Origin: Sphingosinicellaceae bacterium
GTDB lineage: Bacteria > Pseudomonadota > Alphaproteobacteria > Sphingomonadales > Sphingomonadaceae
Reading direction: 5' to 3'
NCBI GenBank assembly: GCA_019285715.1
Contig: CP079108.1
Location: forward strand, 3,115,001 to 3,179,000
DNA: 64,000 nucleotides
How positions within the stretch are numbered: the stretch's first letter is position 1; every line of letters begins with the position of its first letter. The position numbers and the translations under genes were made by a program. Below the pieces are notes generated by a model. That model had not been told where the DNA came from. It did not search any database and worked only from the letters and a program-made list of their open reading frames with translations. Below, piece by piece: positions 54,201-62,845 of this stretch.

Positions 54201-57200
54201 GTAGGTGTTGGCCGCGTTGAGGACGAGGTTGCCCAGGCCCTGCTTGGTGATCGAACCGGTACCGCCGATGGTTGCGTCGATCGTTGCGGTGACACCGGTT
54301 GCGGTCTGGATGATGTCGCCGGCCGTAACGGTCAGGCCGCCGGCACCGGTGGCGGTGACGTGATAGCCGTCGAGTTGGAACTGCAGCTGCGAGAAGTTCT
54401 CGTTCTCCTGCAGCTCGACCGTACCGGCACTCGCACCAGCGAAGATCGCGACGGCGTTCTGCCAACTGGCGTTGAGCTGGAATGGATCAGAGGTCCAGTT
54501 GGTGTTGAGATTGTTCCAGACGCCCGAGCCGCCCAGGACCGTGCCGGGGACTTCGCCGGTCATGTCGGTACCGTCCCAATACTGGATCAGGTCGCCGGGC
54601 GCAGTAACGATGAGGTTGACCTGACCGGAGACCAGAGTTTCGATCGTGCCGCTATAGCCGCCGGGCAGCGTGACGACATCCAGGCCGTTGTCGGTCAATG
54701 CGCCGCCGTAGGTGAAGAGGTTGTAGACGCCGAGACCGAACGTATGCGAGTCGCTCACGTTAAGCAGGCCGTCGAGCGTGAGCGCGCCGGTGACGACGGT
54801 ACGGTCGTTCCACACGGAGGACAGGACGTTGGCCTCGCCGAGCTCGTAGTTGACGAGCGTCGAGTTGTTCAGGAACAGCGAGCCAACCGTCAACGTACCC
54901 GGCGAGTCGCCGGGGGCGAGGATTGCGTTGTCCTGCAGAGTGACGTCACCGGCGATCGAGCCGGTACCCTGTAGTGTCGCGCCGTCAAACACCAGCACCG
55001 AACTCACGGCGTTGGTCAGCGCGCCATCGACGCGGAGCGTACCGTTGCGCACCTGAAGGTCAGCGTTGACGCCGTTGCCCGAGTTCGCGAGTGTCAGGAC
55101 ACCGTCGCCAAGCTTGTAGATTGTGTTGCCAGCGCCAGTGATCGCGCCGGTCAGCGCCAGGTCCCTGCCGCCGCCGAGGCTGGTGTTGCCTGCGCTGACG
55201 TTGACGGCGTTGCCGACGGTGAGTGCACCCCCGCTGTTGTTGACGATGCCGCTGCCAGCGCCGAGCGTGACCAAGCCCGTGCCGAGGGCATCGTTGGCGC
55301 CCACCGAAGCGACTGCGTTCGTCAATACCGTTCCACCCGAGTAGGTGTTGGGACCGTCCGCGTCGGTACCGAGAATGATCAGGTTGCCAGGCGTCGAACC
55401 GTCGGTGATCAGGCCGCCTGCACCCGTGATGCGTCCGGCCAGGGTTACGTTGTTGCCGTCACTCTCGACCAATCCGGTAGCCGAGTTGAAGGTCGGACCA
55501 GAGGTGCCGATCAGGCCGACCGTGAGCTGACCATTGAGGCGTATGTCGTTGGCGATGGTGATCGCCTGGCCGCCGACGAGGCCGACATCCAGTCGCACGT
55601 TGGCATTGGCATCGAGCGTGCCCGAACCAAGGTTGTTGCCGCCCGCTACAGTGAGCGTGCCGTCATTGAGGATGACCGGCCCGCTGATCGTGTTGGCGCC
55701 GGTCAGGACGAGGTTGCCGCCGCCAATCTTGAAGATCGCCCGCGGACCGTTCAGCTCCGAGATCGCACCGGCCTGGGTCGCCTTGTCGCCGGCGAGGACG
55801 AACAGCTGCGTCGTGTTGCTGTTGACGATGATCGGCGCCACGCTTGCGATGCCGTTGGCGTAGCTGATGGTCGAGCCGGTCGTGGTGATCGGCCCGGTGC
55901 CGGCAGCATTGCTGCTCAGCAGGCTGAGGCGCCCCTCGGTCAGGTTGATGCCGCCCGAGAAGCCGCTGTTGTCACCCGAAAGCGCGAGCGCGGCCGCACC
56001 GGTCTTGGTGATCGTGCCGGTGCCGACGATGTCACCGGACAACGTGATGTTGAAGGGCGTGGTGTCGAAGGTCGCCCCAGCGCCGCCGACACCGTTGACG
56101 ACGGTGTTGTTGGCGAAGCCCGAGTCCAGCTTGATGACCGTGCCGGCATCGATGTTGAACGTCCCGAACCCGAGCGCGCCCGTCGAGGCGACCTCGAGCG
56201 TGCCCGCCGCGACGTGAACGCCGCCGGTCATCGAGTTGGTGCCACCGAGTGAAAGCGTGCCGTCGCCGGTCTTGATCAGGCCGACGCTGCCGCTGATTGC
56301 CGAGTTGATTGTGGCGGTCACACTGGCCGCGACATCGACCTCGCCGGCACCGCCGGCGTGCAGCGTGCCGCCGGTCAGCGTATAGCCGGTCAGGTCAAAC
56401 TCGAGCTTGTTGAAATTCTGAGTGCCGGCAACGGTGACGACGCCGGGAACGACGCCAGCGAAGATGGCGGTGTCGCTACCCCAGCCGGTGTTCGTCGAGC
56501 CGGCCGAATTGGTCCAATTCTGGCCGGCGGTGTTCCAGGTCCCGGTGCCGCCATTGATGACATTGTTGCCGACGACGTTGCCACCGTCCCAATACTGGAT
56601 GCTGCTGGCGAGCGTCGTGACGACGAGATCGACGAAGCCGCCGCCGGTGACGAAGGTGAAGCTGCCGAAGCCTGAGGGCACGGTGCCGAGGACGGGCCCG
56701 GTACCGGACAGGATGCCGGTGTAGTTGATCAGGTGGTAGGTGCCCGCGCCAAACCCGCCGAGGTCGGTAAAGTTGAAGGTCGCGCCGAGCGAAAGGTTGC
56801 CGTTGACGATGATGAAGTCGTTGACTCCCGAGCCGGTGGTGCCGGGAGCAGCGAGCTCGAAGTCGAGGAGCGAGCCGCTGTCGAGTGTCAGGTTGGCGAA
56901 GCTGATGGTGCCGGCGCTGTTGCCAGGCGCGAGCGTGCCACCGGAATGGACCGTGGCGTCCGCCAGGCTGCCGACGCCCTGGAGCCTGGCAGCGGCTTCC
57001 ACTCGCGTGTTGCCGGTGCCCGTCGAGCTGTCGACCCGCAGAGTACCGAATTCGACGTCGGTGCCGCCGCTGTAGGTGTTGTTGCCGGACAACGCGACGG
57101 TGCCGGCTTCGGACCACATGTGGATATTGCCGGTGCCACTGATGTCACCCGTCAGGTTGAGGGTGTGCGTGCCGCCGCCATCGATGTGGACGTGACTGTT

Positions 57201-59345
57201 GATCACGATCGCATTGGTCAGCGTCGCGTCGACGCTGGTGGTCAGGCGCGCGAAGTCTTCCATCTCGATGGTGCCGGAGCCGAGGGCTCCGCTGGCGCCG
57301 ACGCGCACAGTGCCATCGGTGATGTGGGTGCCACCACTATAGGTATTCACGTTGTTGATGTTGAAGGCGCCGCTGCCCGACTTGACCAACTTCCCAACGC
57401 TATAGATCAGCCCGTTCAAGGTCAGGTCGTTGCCGTCGGCGTGGATCTCGCCACCGCCGCCGGTCAGCGCGATGGTGTTGGCGAGGGTCAGGCCGTTGGT
57501 AGCAGTAACGATGTTGCCACCCTGGACGAGGATGGACCCGGTTCCGAAGGCACCGTTGGTGTCGAAGTTGATAACGCCACTACCGGCAGACGTCTCGCCC
57601 TGGAAGTTGGTGCCGGTCAGGCTGATCGCGCCGAGGCCGTCCTTGACGAGGTTGCCGCCGCCGGTGACGAGGCCGAGGGCCACGGTCGCGCCAGCATCGA
57701 CGACGTTGATCCGGTTAAGGAGGCCCGTCAGCGTCAGGACCCGCGTTGTCGCGGTGAAGCCCGTGCCGTCGATGCGCAGCTCGCCCGAATTGAGCGCAAT
57801 ACCTGCGTTGCCGTTGCCGAGCTGGGCGTTGCTGCTGACTTCAAGAACCGAATTGCTGACGGTCGTGCCGAGGGTGTAGTTGTTGGACGCCGCGGTCAGG
57901 ACCAGGCGGCCGCCGCCGATGACGTTGAGAGCACCTTGGTTAGCGCCGTTGACGTCGTTTATGGGTCCGGAAAGCGTCAGCACATATCCATTGGTGTCGA
58001 CGGTGAAGTCGCCGTGGACGCGGATCGTGTTGGCGACGGTAAGGTTCACCCCGTAGCTCGCGAGCGCCGAATTGAACGCGAGTATGGGGTTGGCGCCGCC
58101 GCCGATTGCCAGGCCATCGCGAATGCCGAGCGTCGAGCCGTCGAGCTGGGTTGCGCCGCTGTAGGTGTTTGCCGAACCGAGGATCAGTGTTGCACCGTCA
58201 CTGACGTTGATACCGCCGGTTCCGGAAACGATGCCGTCAAGTTCCAGCGTGGTGCCGGGGCTGTCGACGGTCATGTTGCCGCCCTGGAGGACGACCGCAT
58301 TGTCGAGCGACTGCGACGAGATCGCGTTGACACGCGAGTTGCCGGTGATCGTCAGGGCACCGAAGCCGAGGACATTGGAGTTCCCGAGCAACAGGGTGCC
58401 CTGGGTGACGACGGTACCGCCGTAGTCGTTGAACACGTTGTCGATCTGGAGGGTGCCGCCGTCGGTCTTGGTCAGGAGACCGGTTCCGGTGATCAGGCCG
58501 GTCAGCGTCGGCGCGTGGCCGCCGCCATCGATGTTGGCGTCGAAGTTCAGCTGGATGGCATTGGCGAGGACGGTATTGGTACCATTCGCGACCAGCGTTC
58601 CACCGGCACCGGTAAACGTGATCTTGCCGGTACCCAGCGAGTCGGCGGCGCCGAAGCCGAGCGTGCCGCCAGCGATGTCGGTGCCGCCGGTATAGGAACT
58701 ATGGCCATGGAGATTCTGTTGACCCGCGCCGCTCTTGACGATCTTGATCGCGGCGCCGGCACCCGAGATCGGGCCTCCGTACGTCTCGAGACCCGACGCG
58801 AGGTCGATCATCAGGACGGCAGCGACGCCGCTGTTGATGTTGTCGCCGTTGCCGGAAAGGCCGGCGACGGTCTGGTCGCCGCCGGCGAGGTCGAGCATCG
58901 CGTTGACGATCATCTTCGAGTTCGCCGACAGCGTGTGGGCCGCACCGGCCTGGAGGATGCCAGCGTTGACGACCGTGTCGCCCGAATAGGTGTTGGCACC
59001 AGTCAGCGTCAGTGTGTTGACGCCGGCCTTGTGGAGACTGAACACCTGGACACCGGTGCCGTCACGCAGGATGCCGCCGAACGAGTAGTTCGAGCTCGAC
59101 GAAAGAAGGGCGATGCCGTTCTGTACGAAGTCATAATTCACACTCGCGGTGTCGAGGTTCGCAAGCGGAACCGACAGGCCGCTGAGGTCCAGCGCCGTAG
59201 CGGCGCGCGCCCCGGTCGCGTTCATCGCGGCACCCGCGAGCAGGAGGGCAACCATCGCCGAGCGCGAGCGCCGCGCCGAACGCGCCGGTGCGGCCAGGCG
59301 AGCAAAACTCGCGCCAAGACCCGTTACGCTACGCGATTCGACCAT
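51300..59345 (-). CDS. Giant autotransporter with beta-helix passenger repeats
   Basis: This 2681-residue protein has an extended signal sequence (about 1-49, with RSARRSRSAMVALLLAGAAM and ending ARA-A), a very long Gly/Thr/Asn-rich passenger made of autotransporter-associated beta-strand repeats ('GtG.LtktG.GtL.L.g.NtysGgT.v..GtL'), and a C-terminal autotransporter barrel of about 280 residues (VSVWARGIGSW to the terminal TVGF). YWDGGNVVGNN and YWDGTDMTG mark two larger modules. At about residues 1795-2058 three 88-residue units repeat. It is secreted by the type V route and probably displayed as an adhesin or biofilm factor. The ATG at 59345 follows GGGGG at about seven bases. Confidence 0.93.
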   Translation of the reverse strand: MVESRSVTGLGASFARLAAPARSARRSRSAMVALLLAGAAMNATGARAATALDLSGLSVPLANLDTASVNYDFVQNGIALLSSSSNYSFGGILRDGTGVQVFSLHKAGVNTLTLTGANTYSGDTVVNAGILQAGAAHTLSANSKMIVNAMLDLAGGDQTVAGLSGNGDNINSGVAAVLMIDLASGLETYGGPISGAGAAIKIVKSGAGQQNLHGHSSYTGGTDIAGGTLGFGAADSLGTGKITFTGAGGTLVANGTNTVLANAIQLNFDANIDGGGHAPTLTGLITGTGLLTKTDGGTLQIDNVFNDYGGTVVTQGTLLLGNSNVLGFGALTITGNSRVNAISSQSLDNAVVLQGGNMTVDSPGTTLELDGIVSGTGGINVSDGATLILGSANTYSGATQLDGSTLGIRDGLAIGGGANPILAFNSALASYGVNLTVANTIRVHGDFTVDTNGYVLTLSGPINDVNGANQGALNVIGGGRLVLTAASNNYTLGTTVSNSVLEVSSNAQLGNGNAGIALNSGELRIDGTGFTATTRVLTLTGLLNRINVVDAGATVALGLVTGGGNLVKDGLGAISLTGTNFQGETSAGSGVINFDTNGAFGTGSILVQGGNIVTATNGLTLANTIALTGGGGEIHADGNDLTLNGLIYSVGKLVKSGSGAFNINNVNTYSGGTHITDGTVRVGASGALGSGTIEMEDFARLTTSVDATLTNAIVINSHVHIDGGGTHTLNLTGDISGTGNIHMWSEAGTVALSGNNTYSGGTDVEFGTLRVDSSTGTGNTRVEAAARLQGVGSLADATVHSGGTLAPGNSAGTISFANLTLDSGSLLDFELAAPGTTGSGVNDFIIVNGNLSLGATFNFTDLGGFGAGTYHLINYTGILSGTGPVLGTVPSGFGSFTFVTGGGFVDLVVTTLASSIQYWDGGNVVGNNVINGGTGTWNTAGQNWTNSAGSTNTGWGSDTAIFAGVVPGVVTVAGTQNFNKLEFDLTGYTLTGGTLHAGGAGEVDVAASVTATINSAISGSVGLIKTGDGTLSLGGTNSMTGGVHVAAGTLEVASTGALGFGTFNIDAGTVIKLDSGFANNTVVNGVGGAGATFDTTPFNITLSGDIVGTGTITKTGAAALALSGDNSGFSGGINLTEGRLSLLSSNAAGTGPITTTGSTISYANGIASVAPIIVNSNTTQLFVLAGDKATQAGAISELNGPRAIFKIGGGNLVLTGANTISGPVILNDGTLTVAGGNNLGSGTLDANANVRLDVGLVGGQAITIANDIRLNGQLTVGLIGTSGPTFNSATGLVESDGNNVTLAGRITGAGGLITDGSTPGNLIILGTDADGPNTYSGGTVLTNAVASVGANDALGTGLVTLGAGSGIVNNSGGALTVGNAVNVSAGNTSLGGGRDLALTGAITGAGNTIYKLGDGVLTLANSGNGVNADLQVRNGTLRVDGALTNAVSSVLVFDGATLQGTGSIAGDVTLQDNAILAPGDSPGTLTVGSLFLNNSTLVNYELGEANVLSSVWNDRTVVTGALTLDGLLNVSDSHTFGLGVYNLFTYGGALTDNGLDVVTLPGGYSGTIETLVSGQVNLIVTAPGDLIQYWDGTDMTGEVPGTVLGGSGVWNNLNTNWTSDPFQLNASWQNAVAIFAGASAGTVELQENENFSQLQFQLDGYHVTATGAGGLTVTAGDIIQTATGVTATIDATIGGTGSITKQGLGNLVLNAANTYSGNTLLTAGTLTVGDNAALGTGVLVMADQTILTTNTTGPGLANDVITLGGARIDSGPGTLQLDGIISGGGSISQIGTGDLILNGHNTFTGNLGINKGTVTLGNSAAASTGLITIDDQAILASGADNIVLGNQVDLTGAARIDTKAFTMTVNGVITGPGSLSQVGTGNLVLNGHNTFTGNLDINKGTVTLGNSDAASTGLITIDDQAILAASADLVVGNHVNLNAGAARIDTKASTVVLNGQVTGPGSLSMIGTGNLILNGHNTFTGNLGINKGTVTLGNSAAASTGLITIDDQAILASGADNIVLGNQVDLTGAARIDTKAFTMTVNGVITGPGSLSQVGTGNLILNCANTFAAGLGINQGTVTLGTNTAAGTGYLTINDGATLKSGVTGLVVANNIQTTGAGRIDSGTGAFTLTGEIGNVGGITKVGTGVLTLTNSSGFTGGTTVAAGRLDVNGALTASVVTVGAGGTLGGTGTIVGLVVQAGGTVAPGLSPGTFTVAGNATFTAGSTYAAEISGAVSDKLVVTGTAALNGANIALVAGATPAIFGTTYQILTAAGGRTGAFTPTTTGFIQAFKPTLVYSATDVKLTLAPASIVGLLGSGAGGSSNITNIAAAFDTSVTAGFNPQSFFNIFLQSGGALGASLNQLTGEVTSANSRTAMADTRYVREAALDRLGASLGGTGGATNGVNTTGTDEHNVSVWARGIGSWTKSSSDGNGSHLSIDAKGVITGVDASFGDWKVGGLFNYLESDVDTRGLGKGKVKSTGGGVYAGYRADKGIAFGIGGAASHVRSTENRTVSFPGTSQALTGKTGGTSYQVFGDVSYDLAAAANTRVEPFFRAAYVKYNLDGFSEAGGFTGLNIAKDKYDTTYLTAGLRGSILLGSSAWLRGSAGYQRTTGDRSPVSLVTIQGTSTAAAIRGVALDTSAFAGELGVDATVAKNVTLGAGYSGVLGKNTKDNGVKATLTVGF
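53173..53964 (-). repeat. Three tandem 264-bp units inside the autotransporter gene
   Basis: Units at 53173-53436, 53437-53700 and 53701-53964 each encode 88 residues starting LNGHNTFTGN. The outer two differ at only four positions over the first 258 bases, whereas the middle one is clearly diverged (ASADLVVGNHVNLNAG in place of SGADNIVLGNQVDLTG). Confidence 0.9.
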
Positions 59346-59544
59346 TTAAAAACCCCCATCAATTCGTGACAGCGCCCAATGCCACGTCGCCCCGTAGACC
59401 GGAGTCACGCTTAAGGGCAAGCGCGCATAGTCAAAATGTACGTAATTTGTTCATCGACGACTTTGTAATCACGGTAATTTTACTATGACGTTTTGAACGC
59501 GTTGCGATATCGACAACTCCTTTGGATGGTTCAATAAATTGAAT
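59346..59544. promoter_or_regulatory. AT-rich divergent promoter region of autotransporter and rmuC
   Basis: These 199 bases, especially 59425-59545, are clearly AT-richer than the flanking genes and must hold the promoters for both directions. No -35/-10 pair close to consensus could be fixed by eye. Confidence 0.4.
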
Positions 59545-61002
59545 ATGATAGAACTTACGTTCATTATTGCAGCGATATCATTTTCGGTCGTTGCAGGCTG
59601 GTTAATGTGGGGGCGACCGCTGGCGGGGGCGCGAGCCGAGGCCGCGGCGGCGCGCGCGGAGGTCGAATCGTGGCGCGGCAAGGAGGTCTTGGCGCGCCTC
59701 GCGGCGACCGAAGCGGCGGCGGAATTGCGCGCCGCGAAAGGCCGGGTCGATGCGCTCGATACCGTCGAGGCGGATCGGCTGGCGCTGGCCGGACGCGTAG
59801 GGGCATTCGAGGCCGAGCGGGCCGAACGGGAGCGCGCCCACACGGCTGACCTGGCGCGGACGAACGAGAATTTCGCGGCGCTGGCGGCAAAGGCGCTGGA
59901 GAGTGCGCAGGCGCAGTTCCTCGAACGCGCCGAGGCCCGCTTTGCCGAGCACCAGACGCTGAGCGAGGGCGGCATGAAGGCGCTGCTGACACCGGTTGCC
60001 GAGACGTTGCAACGCTACGAGGGCGAGCTGAAACTGATCGAGGCGTCCCGGCAGGAGGCTTACGGCGGCCTCAAGGAGCAGCTCGTCGGACTGGCGGCGG
60101 GTCAATTGCAGGTCAGCGCGGAGGCGTCGCGGCTGATCAATGCGCTGCGCTCGAGCGGCAAGACCAGCGGCAGCTGGGGCGAGCAGCAGCTGCGCAACAC
60201 CCTCGAGATGGCAGGCCTGCGCGAAGGCATAGACTTCACTGTCCAGACCCACGCCGGCGGTGAGGACGGCGGCAAGCGTCCGGACGCGATCGTCAACCTG
60301 CCCGGTGGCCGCCGGTTGATCGTCGATGCGAAGTGCTCGCTGAACGACTATCTGTCCGCCGCCGAGGCCGACAGCGAGGACGGCCGCCGCGCCGCCTACA
60401 AGCGCCACGCCGCCGCGGTCCGCACCCACGCCCGCGGCCTCAGCGACAAGAGCTACTGGAAGGAGTTCGGCGAATCCGCGGACTTCGTCGTGATGTTCCT
60501 GCCGGGCGAGAACTTCCTGTCGGCGGCACTCGAGCACGACCTGCCGCTGCTCGGCTGGGCCTTCGACCAGCGCGTCCTGCTGACCGGGCCGATCAACCTG
60601 CTGGCGCTGGCCAAGACCGTCGCCTTGGTCTGGCGGCAGGAGAAACTGGCGCAGGAGGCGAAGGAGATCGGCAAGCTCGGGGCCGACCTGCACGCCGCGA
60701 TCGCGACGATGGCCGAGCACCTGTCGGGGATCGGCAAGAACCTCAGCCAGGCGGTCAACGGCTACAACAGCTTCGTCGGGTCGCTGGAGGCCAATGTCCT
60801 GCCCAAAGCGCGGCGCTTCACCGAGCTTGGCGTCGAGGAGGGCAAGAAGGCGGTGCCGACGCTCGGGGTCATCGACACTTCGGTGCGGACCCCTGCGGCT
60901 CCAGAACTCCGCCTTGCGCCGCCTACCAGCGGAGCCGCAAACGACGCCCCCGCGAACGACGCCCCTGCGAACGACGCCCCTGCGAACGACGAGCGTGACT
61001 AG
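59545..61002 (+). CDS. rmuC: DNA recombination protein RmuC
   Basis: The 485-residue product has one N-terminal membrane helix (IELTFIIAAISFSVVAGWLM), a long Ala/Glu/Arg-rich coiled coil (about 25-130) and the RmuC nuclease-like core with SSGKTSGSWGEQQLRNTLEMAGL, KRPDAIVNLPGGRRLIVDAKCSL (the P-D...DAK endonuclease-fold signature) and VVMFLPGENFLSAAL. RmuC restrains inversion between short inverted repeats. The C-terminus carries a short tandem repeat, Ala-Asn-Asp-Ala-Pro three times. ATG 59545 was chosen over TTG 59539. Its last four bases overlap the convergent methyltransferase gene. Confidence 0.95.
   Translation: MIELTFIIAAISFSVVAGWLMWGRPLAGARAEAAAARAEVESWRGKEVLARLAATEAAAELRAAKGRVDALDTVEADRLALAGRVGAFEAERAERERAHTADLARTNENFAALAAKALESAQAQFLERAEARFAEHQTLSEGGMKALLTPVAETLQRYEGELKLIEASRQEAYGGLKEQLVGLAAGQLQVSAEASRLINALRSSGKTSGSWGEQQLRNTLEMAGLREGIDFTVQTHAGGEDGGKRPDAIVNLPGGRRLIVDAKCSLNDYLSAAEADSEDGRRAAYKRHAAAVRTHARGLSDKSYWKEFGESADFVVMFLPGENFLSAALEHDLPLLGWAFDQRVLLTGPINLLALAKTVALVWRQEKLAQEAKEIGKLGADLHAAIATMAEHLSGIGKNLSQAVNGYNSFVGSLEANVLPKARRFTELGVEEGKKAVPTLGVIDTSVRTPAAPELRLAPPTSGAANDAPANDAPANDAPANDERD
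60937..60996 (+). repeat. 15-bp tandem repeat at the 3' end of rmuC
   Basis: GCAAACGACGCCCCC, GCGAACGACGCCCCT, GCGAACGACGCCCCT and a partial GCGAACGACGAGCGT follow directly. They encode A-N-D-A-P units, keep the frame and lie outside the conserved RmuC core, so copy number could vary without harm. Confidence 0.85.
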
Positions 61003-61796
61003 CGAGCCTGGTTGAGGACCTCATACAGCAACACCGCGCATGCCACCGCGACGTTCAGGCTGTCGGCGCGACCGCGCATCGGCAGCTTGACCAGCACGTC
61101 GCAGGCGGCGGCGTAGTCGGCGGGCAGGCCAGATTGCTCGTTGCCCATGAAGATGAAGGTCGGCGGGGCATAATGCACCGCCTGATAGTCGACCGCGGCT
61201 TCGAGGGATGCTCCGACCAGCATCCCCTCGCCCTGCCGCAGCCACTCGAGGAACGTCGGCCCATCGGTCTGGACCACCGTCCGCGTGAACAGCGCGCCCA
61301 TCGAGGCGCGCACCGCCTCGACGCTGAACGGATCGCACGAGGCGTCGAGCAGGATCACCCCGCCTGCACCCGTCGCGTCGCAGGTCCGCAGCATGGTGCC
61401 GAGGTTGCCGGGGTCCTTGAGGTTCTCGACCACCACCCACATCGGGGCGGCGTGCCGGTCGACCTCCGCCAGCGTCGTGGCGCGCATCGGGAAGACGCCG
61501 AGCACGGACTGGGGGTTGTCCTTGCCGGTCAGCTTGGCGAGGATGTCGGGCGTGGTCTCGATCGCAGTACCACCGCCGCCCTCGACGACCGCGACCAACC
61601 GCTCGACCAGCGGGTGCCGGGCGGCTTCGGCGGCGTAGACCAGCATGCGCGGGGCCTGTCCGGCCTCGACCGCCTCGGTGCATATGCGCAGGCCCTCGGC
61701 GAGGAACAGGCCCTCGGCGCGGCGATGCTTCTTGTCGCGCAAGGCTCCAATGCGCTTGATCGTCGGGTTCGAGTGGGAGGTGATGAGCAGCGGCAT
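60999..61796 (-). CDS. TrmH/SpoU-family RNA 2'-O-methyltransferase
   Basis: The 265-residue product has the SpoU substrate-binding N-terminus (ITSHSNPTIKRIGALRDKKHRRAEGLFLAEG, here abbreviated in function: the 'NP.vk....l..k..R...g.f..eG' pattern) and the knotted SPOUT core: VVVENLKDPGNLGTMLRTCDATGAGGVILLD, split by the N-x-G loop, IFMGNEQSGLP and VKLPMRGRADSLNVAVACAVLLYE. These are motifs 1-3 of the family. It methylates tRNA or rRNA at a ribose; the target is not predictable. ATG 61796 lies one base after the glycosylase stop, so the two genes form an operon. Confidence 0.92.
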   Translation of the reverse strand: MPLLITSHSNPTIKRIGALRDKKHRRAEGLFLAEGLRICTEAVEAGQAPRMLVYAAEAARHPLVERLVAVVEGGGGTAIETTPDILAKLTGKDNPQSVLGVFPMRATTLAEVDRHAAPMWVVVENLKDPGNLGTMLRTCDATGAGGVILLDASCDPFSVEAVRASMGALFTRTVVQTDGPTFLEWLRQGEGMLVGASLEAAVDYQAVHYAPPTFIFMGNEQSGLPADYAAACDVLVKLPMRGRADSLNVAVACAVLLYEVLNQAR

Positions 61797-61797
61797 G

Positions 61798-62415
61798 TCA
61801 GATCGCGATGATGTTGTAATGGTGCCAGCAGAATACCGCGAGCGCTCCGCGGTGGGGGCGGAACGGCTCGGCCAGCGCGCGCGTCTCCTTCTCGGTCGGT
61901 CGCGCTTCCAGGCCGAGCAGCTGTCCGATCGCGATCTGGATGGCGAGGTCACCCGCCGGCCAGATGTCGGGACGACCTTCCGCGAACAGCAGGTAGATTT
62001 CCGCCGACCAGCGCCCGATGCCCTTGACCGCGACCAACGCCGCGATCGCGTCCTCGTCGTCCTCGGGCAGCGCCGCGAAGTCGAGCGCGCCGGTGGCGAC
62101 CAGCCCGGCCAGGCTGCGGATGTAGCTCGCCTTCTGGCGTGATAGCCCCGCGGTGCGGAGGTACTCGTCCGACATGGTCGCGATGCGCGGGAAATCGCCG
62201 GTGTCGCCGACGAGGGCCTCGAACTTGTTCCAGACCGCGGCTGCCGAGGCCACCGATACCTGCTGGCCGACGATAGCGCGCATCATCGTTGTCGCACCGC
62301 GCTGGTTGATCCGCGGCTCCGGGTAGCCGAGCCGCACGAGGGCGGCCGCAAACAGCGGGTTCTGGTCGGCGACGTAGTCGATGCCGCGCCTGAGCGCGTC
62401 GGCGCTGAGGCCCAT
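61798..62415 (-). CDS. DNA-3-methyladenine glycosylase 2 (AlkA-like, HhH-GPD)
   Basis: The 205-residue protein is a monofunctional base-excision glycosylase. MMRAIVGQQVSVASAAAVWNKF is the usual 'i..iv.QQlS..AA..i..r' stretch, the helix-hairpin-helix is LVAVKGIGRWSAEIYLLF and the catalytic Asp follows in WPAGDLAIQ. It is shorter than E. coli AlkA (no N-terminal domain), like most alphaproteobacterial members. It removes alkylated purines. The gene precedes the RNA methyltransferase by one base. Confidence 0.93.
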   Translation of the reverse strand: MGLSADALRRGIDYVADQNPLFAAALVRLGYPEPRINQRGATTMMRAIVGQQVSVASAAAVWNKFEALVGDTGDFPRIATMSDEYLRTAGLSRQKASYIRSLAGLVATGALDFAALPEDDEDAIAALVAVKGIGRWSAEIYLLFAEGRPDIWPAGDLAIQIAIGQLLGLEARPTEKETRALAEPFRPHRGALAVFCWHHYNIIAI

Positions 62416-62493
62416 GTTGATTACCCGTTTGCCGAATGTGATGACGCCGCTAATAGGCTCGCAACCTGATTTGCGCCACTAGCCGGAGCGACC

Positions 62494-62811
62494 ATGCCCA
62501 GACTTCTCGTCACCGATCGTGCCGGCAACACTACCGAGGTCGACGGCGACGCCGGGCTGTCGGTCATGGAGGTCATTCGCGACAACGGCTTCGACGAACT
62601 GCTGGCGCTGTGCGGCGGCAGCTGCAGCTGCGCGACTTGCCACGTCCACGTCGCGCCCGAGTGGATGGAAGCCGTCGGCCAGCCCAGCGGCGACGAGGAC
62701 GATCTCCTCGACAGCAGCGACAACCGCACCGCCAACTCGCGCCTGTCGTGCCAGATCCCGTTCACCGCGGCGCTCGACGGCCTCGCGGTCCAGATCGCGC
62801 CGGAGGACTGA
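62494..62811 (+). CDS. Plant/adrenodoxin-type 2Fe-2S ferredoxin
   Basis: The 105-residue product has the four cluster cysteines in the adrenodoxin pattern: [10 protein letters not shown] in the binding loop (three of the four cysteines serve as ligands; C40, C45 or C47, and C50) and a late one in SRLSCQIPF. The segment [24 protein letters not shown] is typical of ferredoxins that feed cytochrome P450 or dioxygenases. No partner oxygenase or reductase is in the window. It is divergent from the glycosylase gene. Confidence 0.93.
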   Translation: MPRLLVTDRAGNTTEVDGDAGLSVMEVIRDNGFDELLALCGGSCSCATCHVHVAPEWMEAVGQPSGDEDDLLDSSDNRTANSRLSCQIPFTAALDGLAVQIAPED

Positions 62812-62845
62812 CGCTTTCGCGCTCGGGGTGCTACACCCTCCCGCA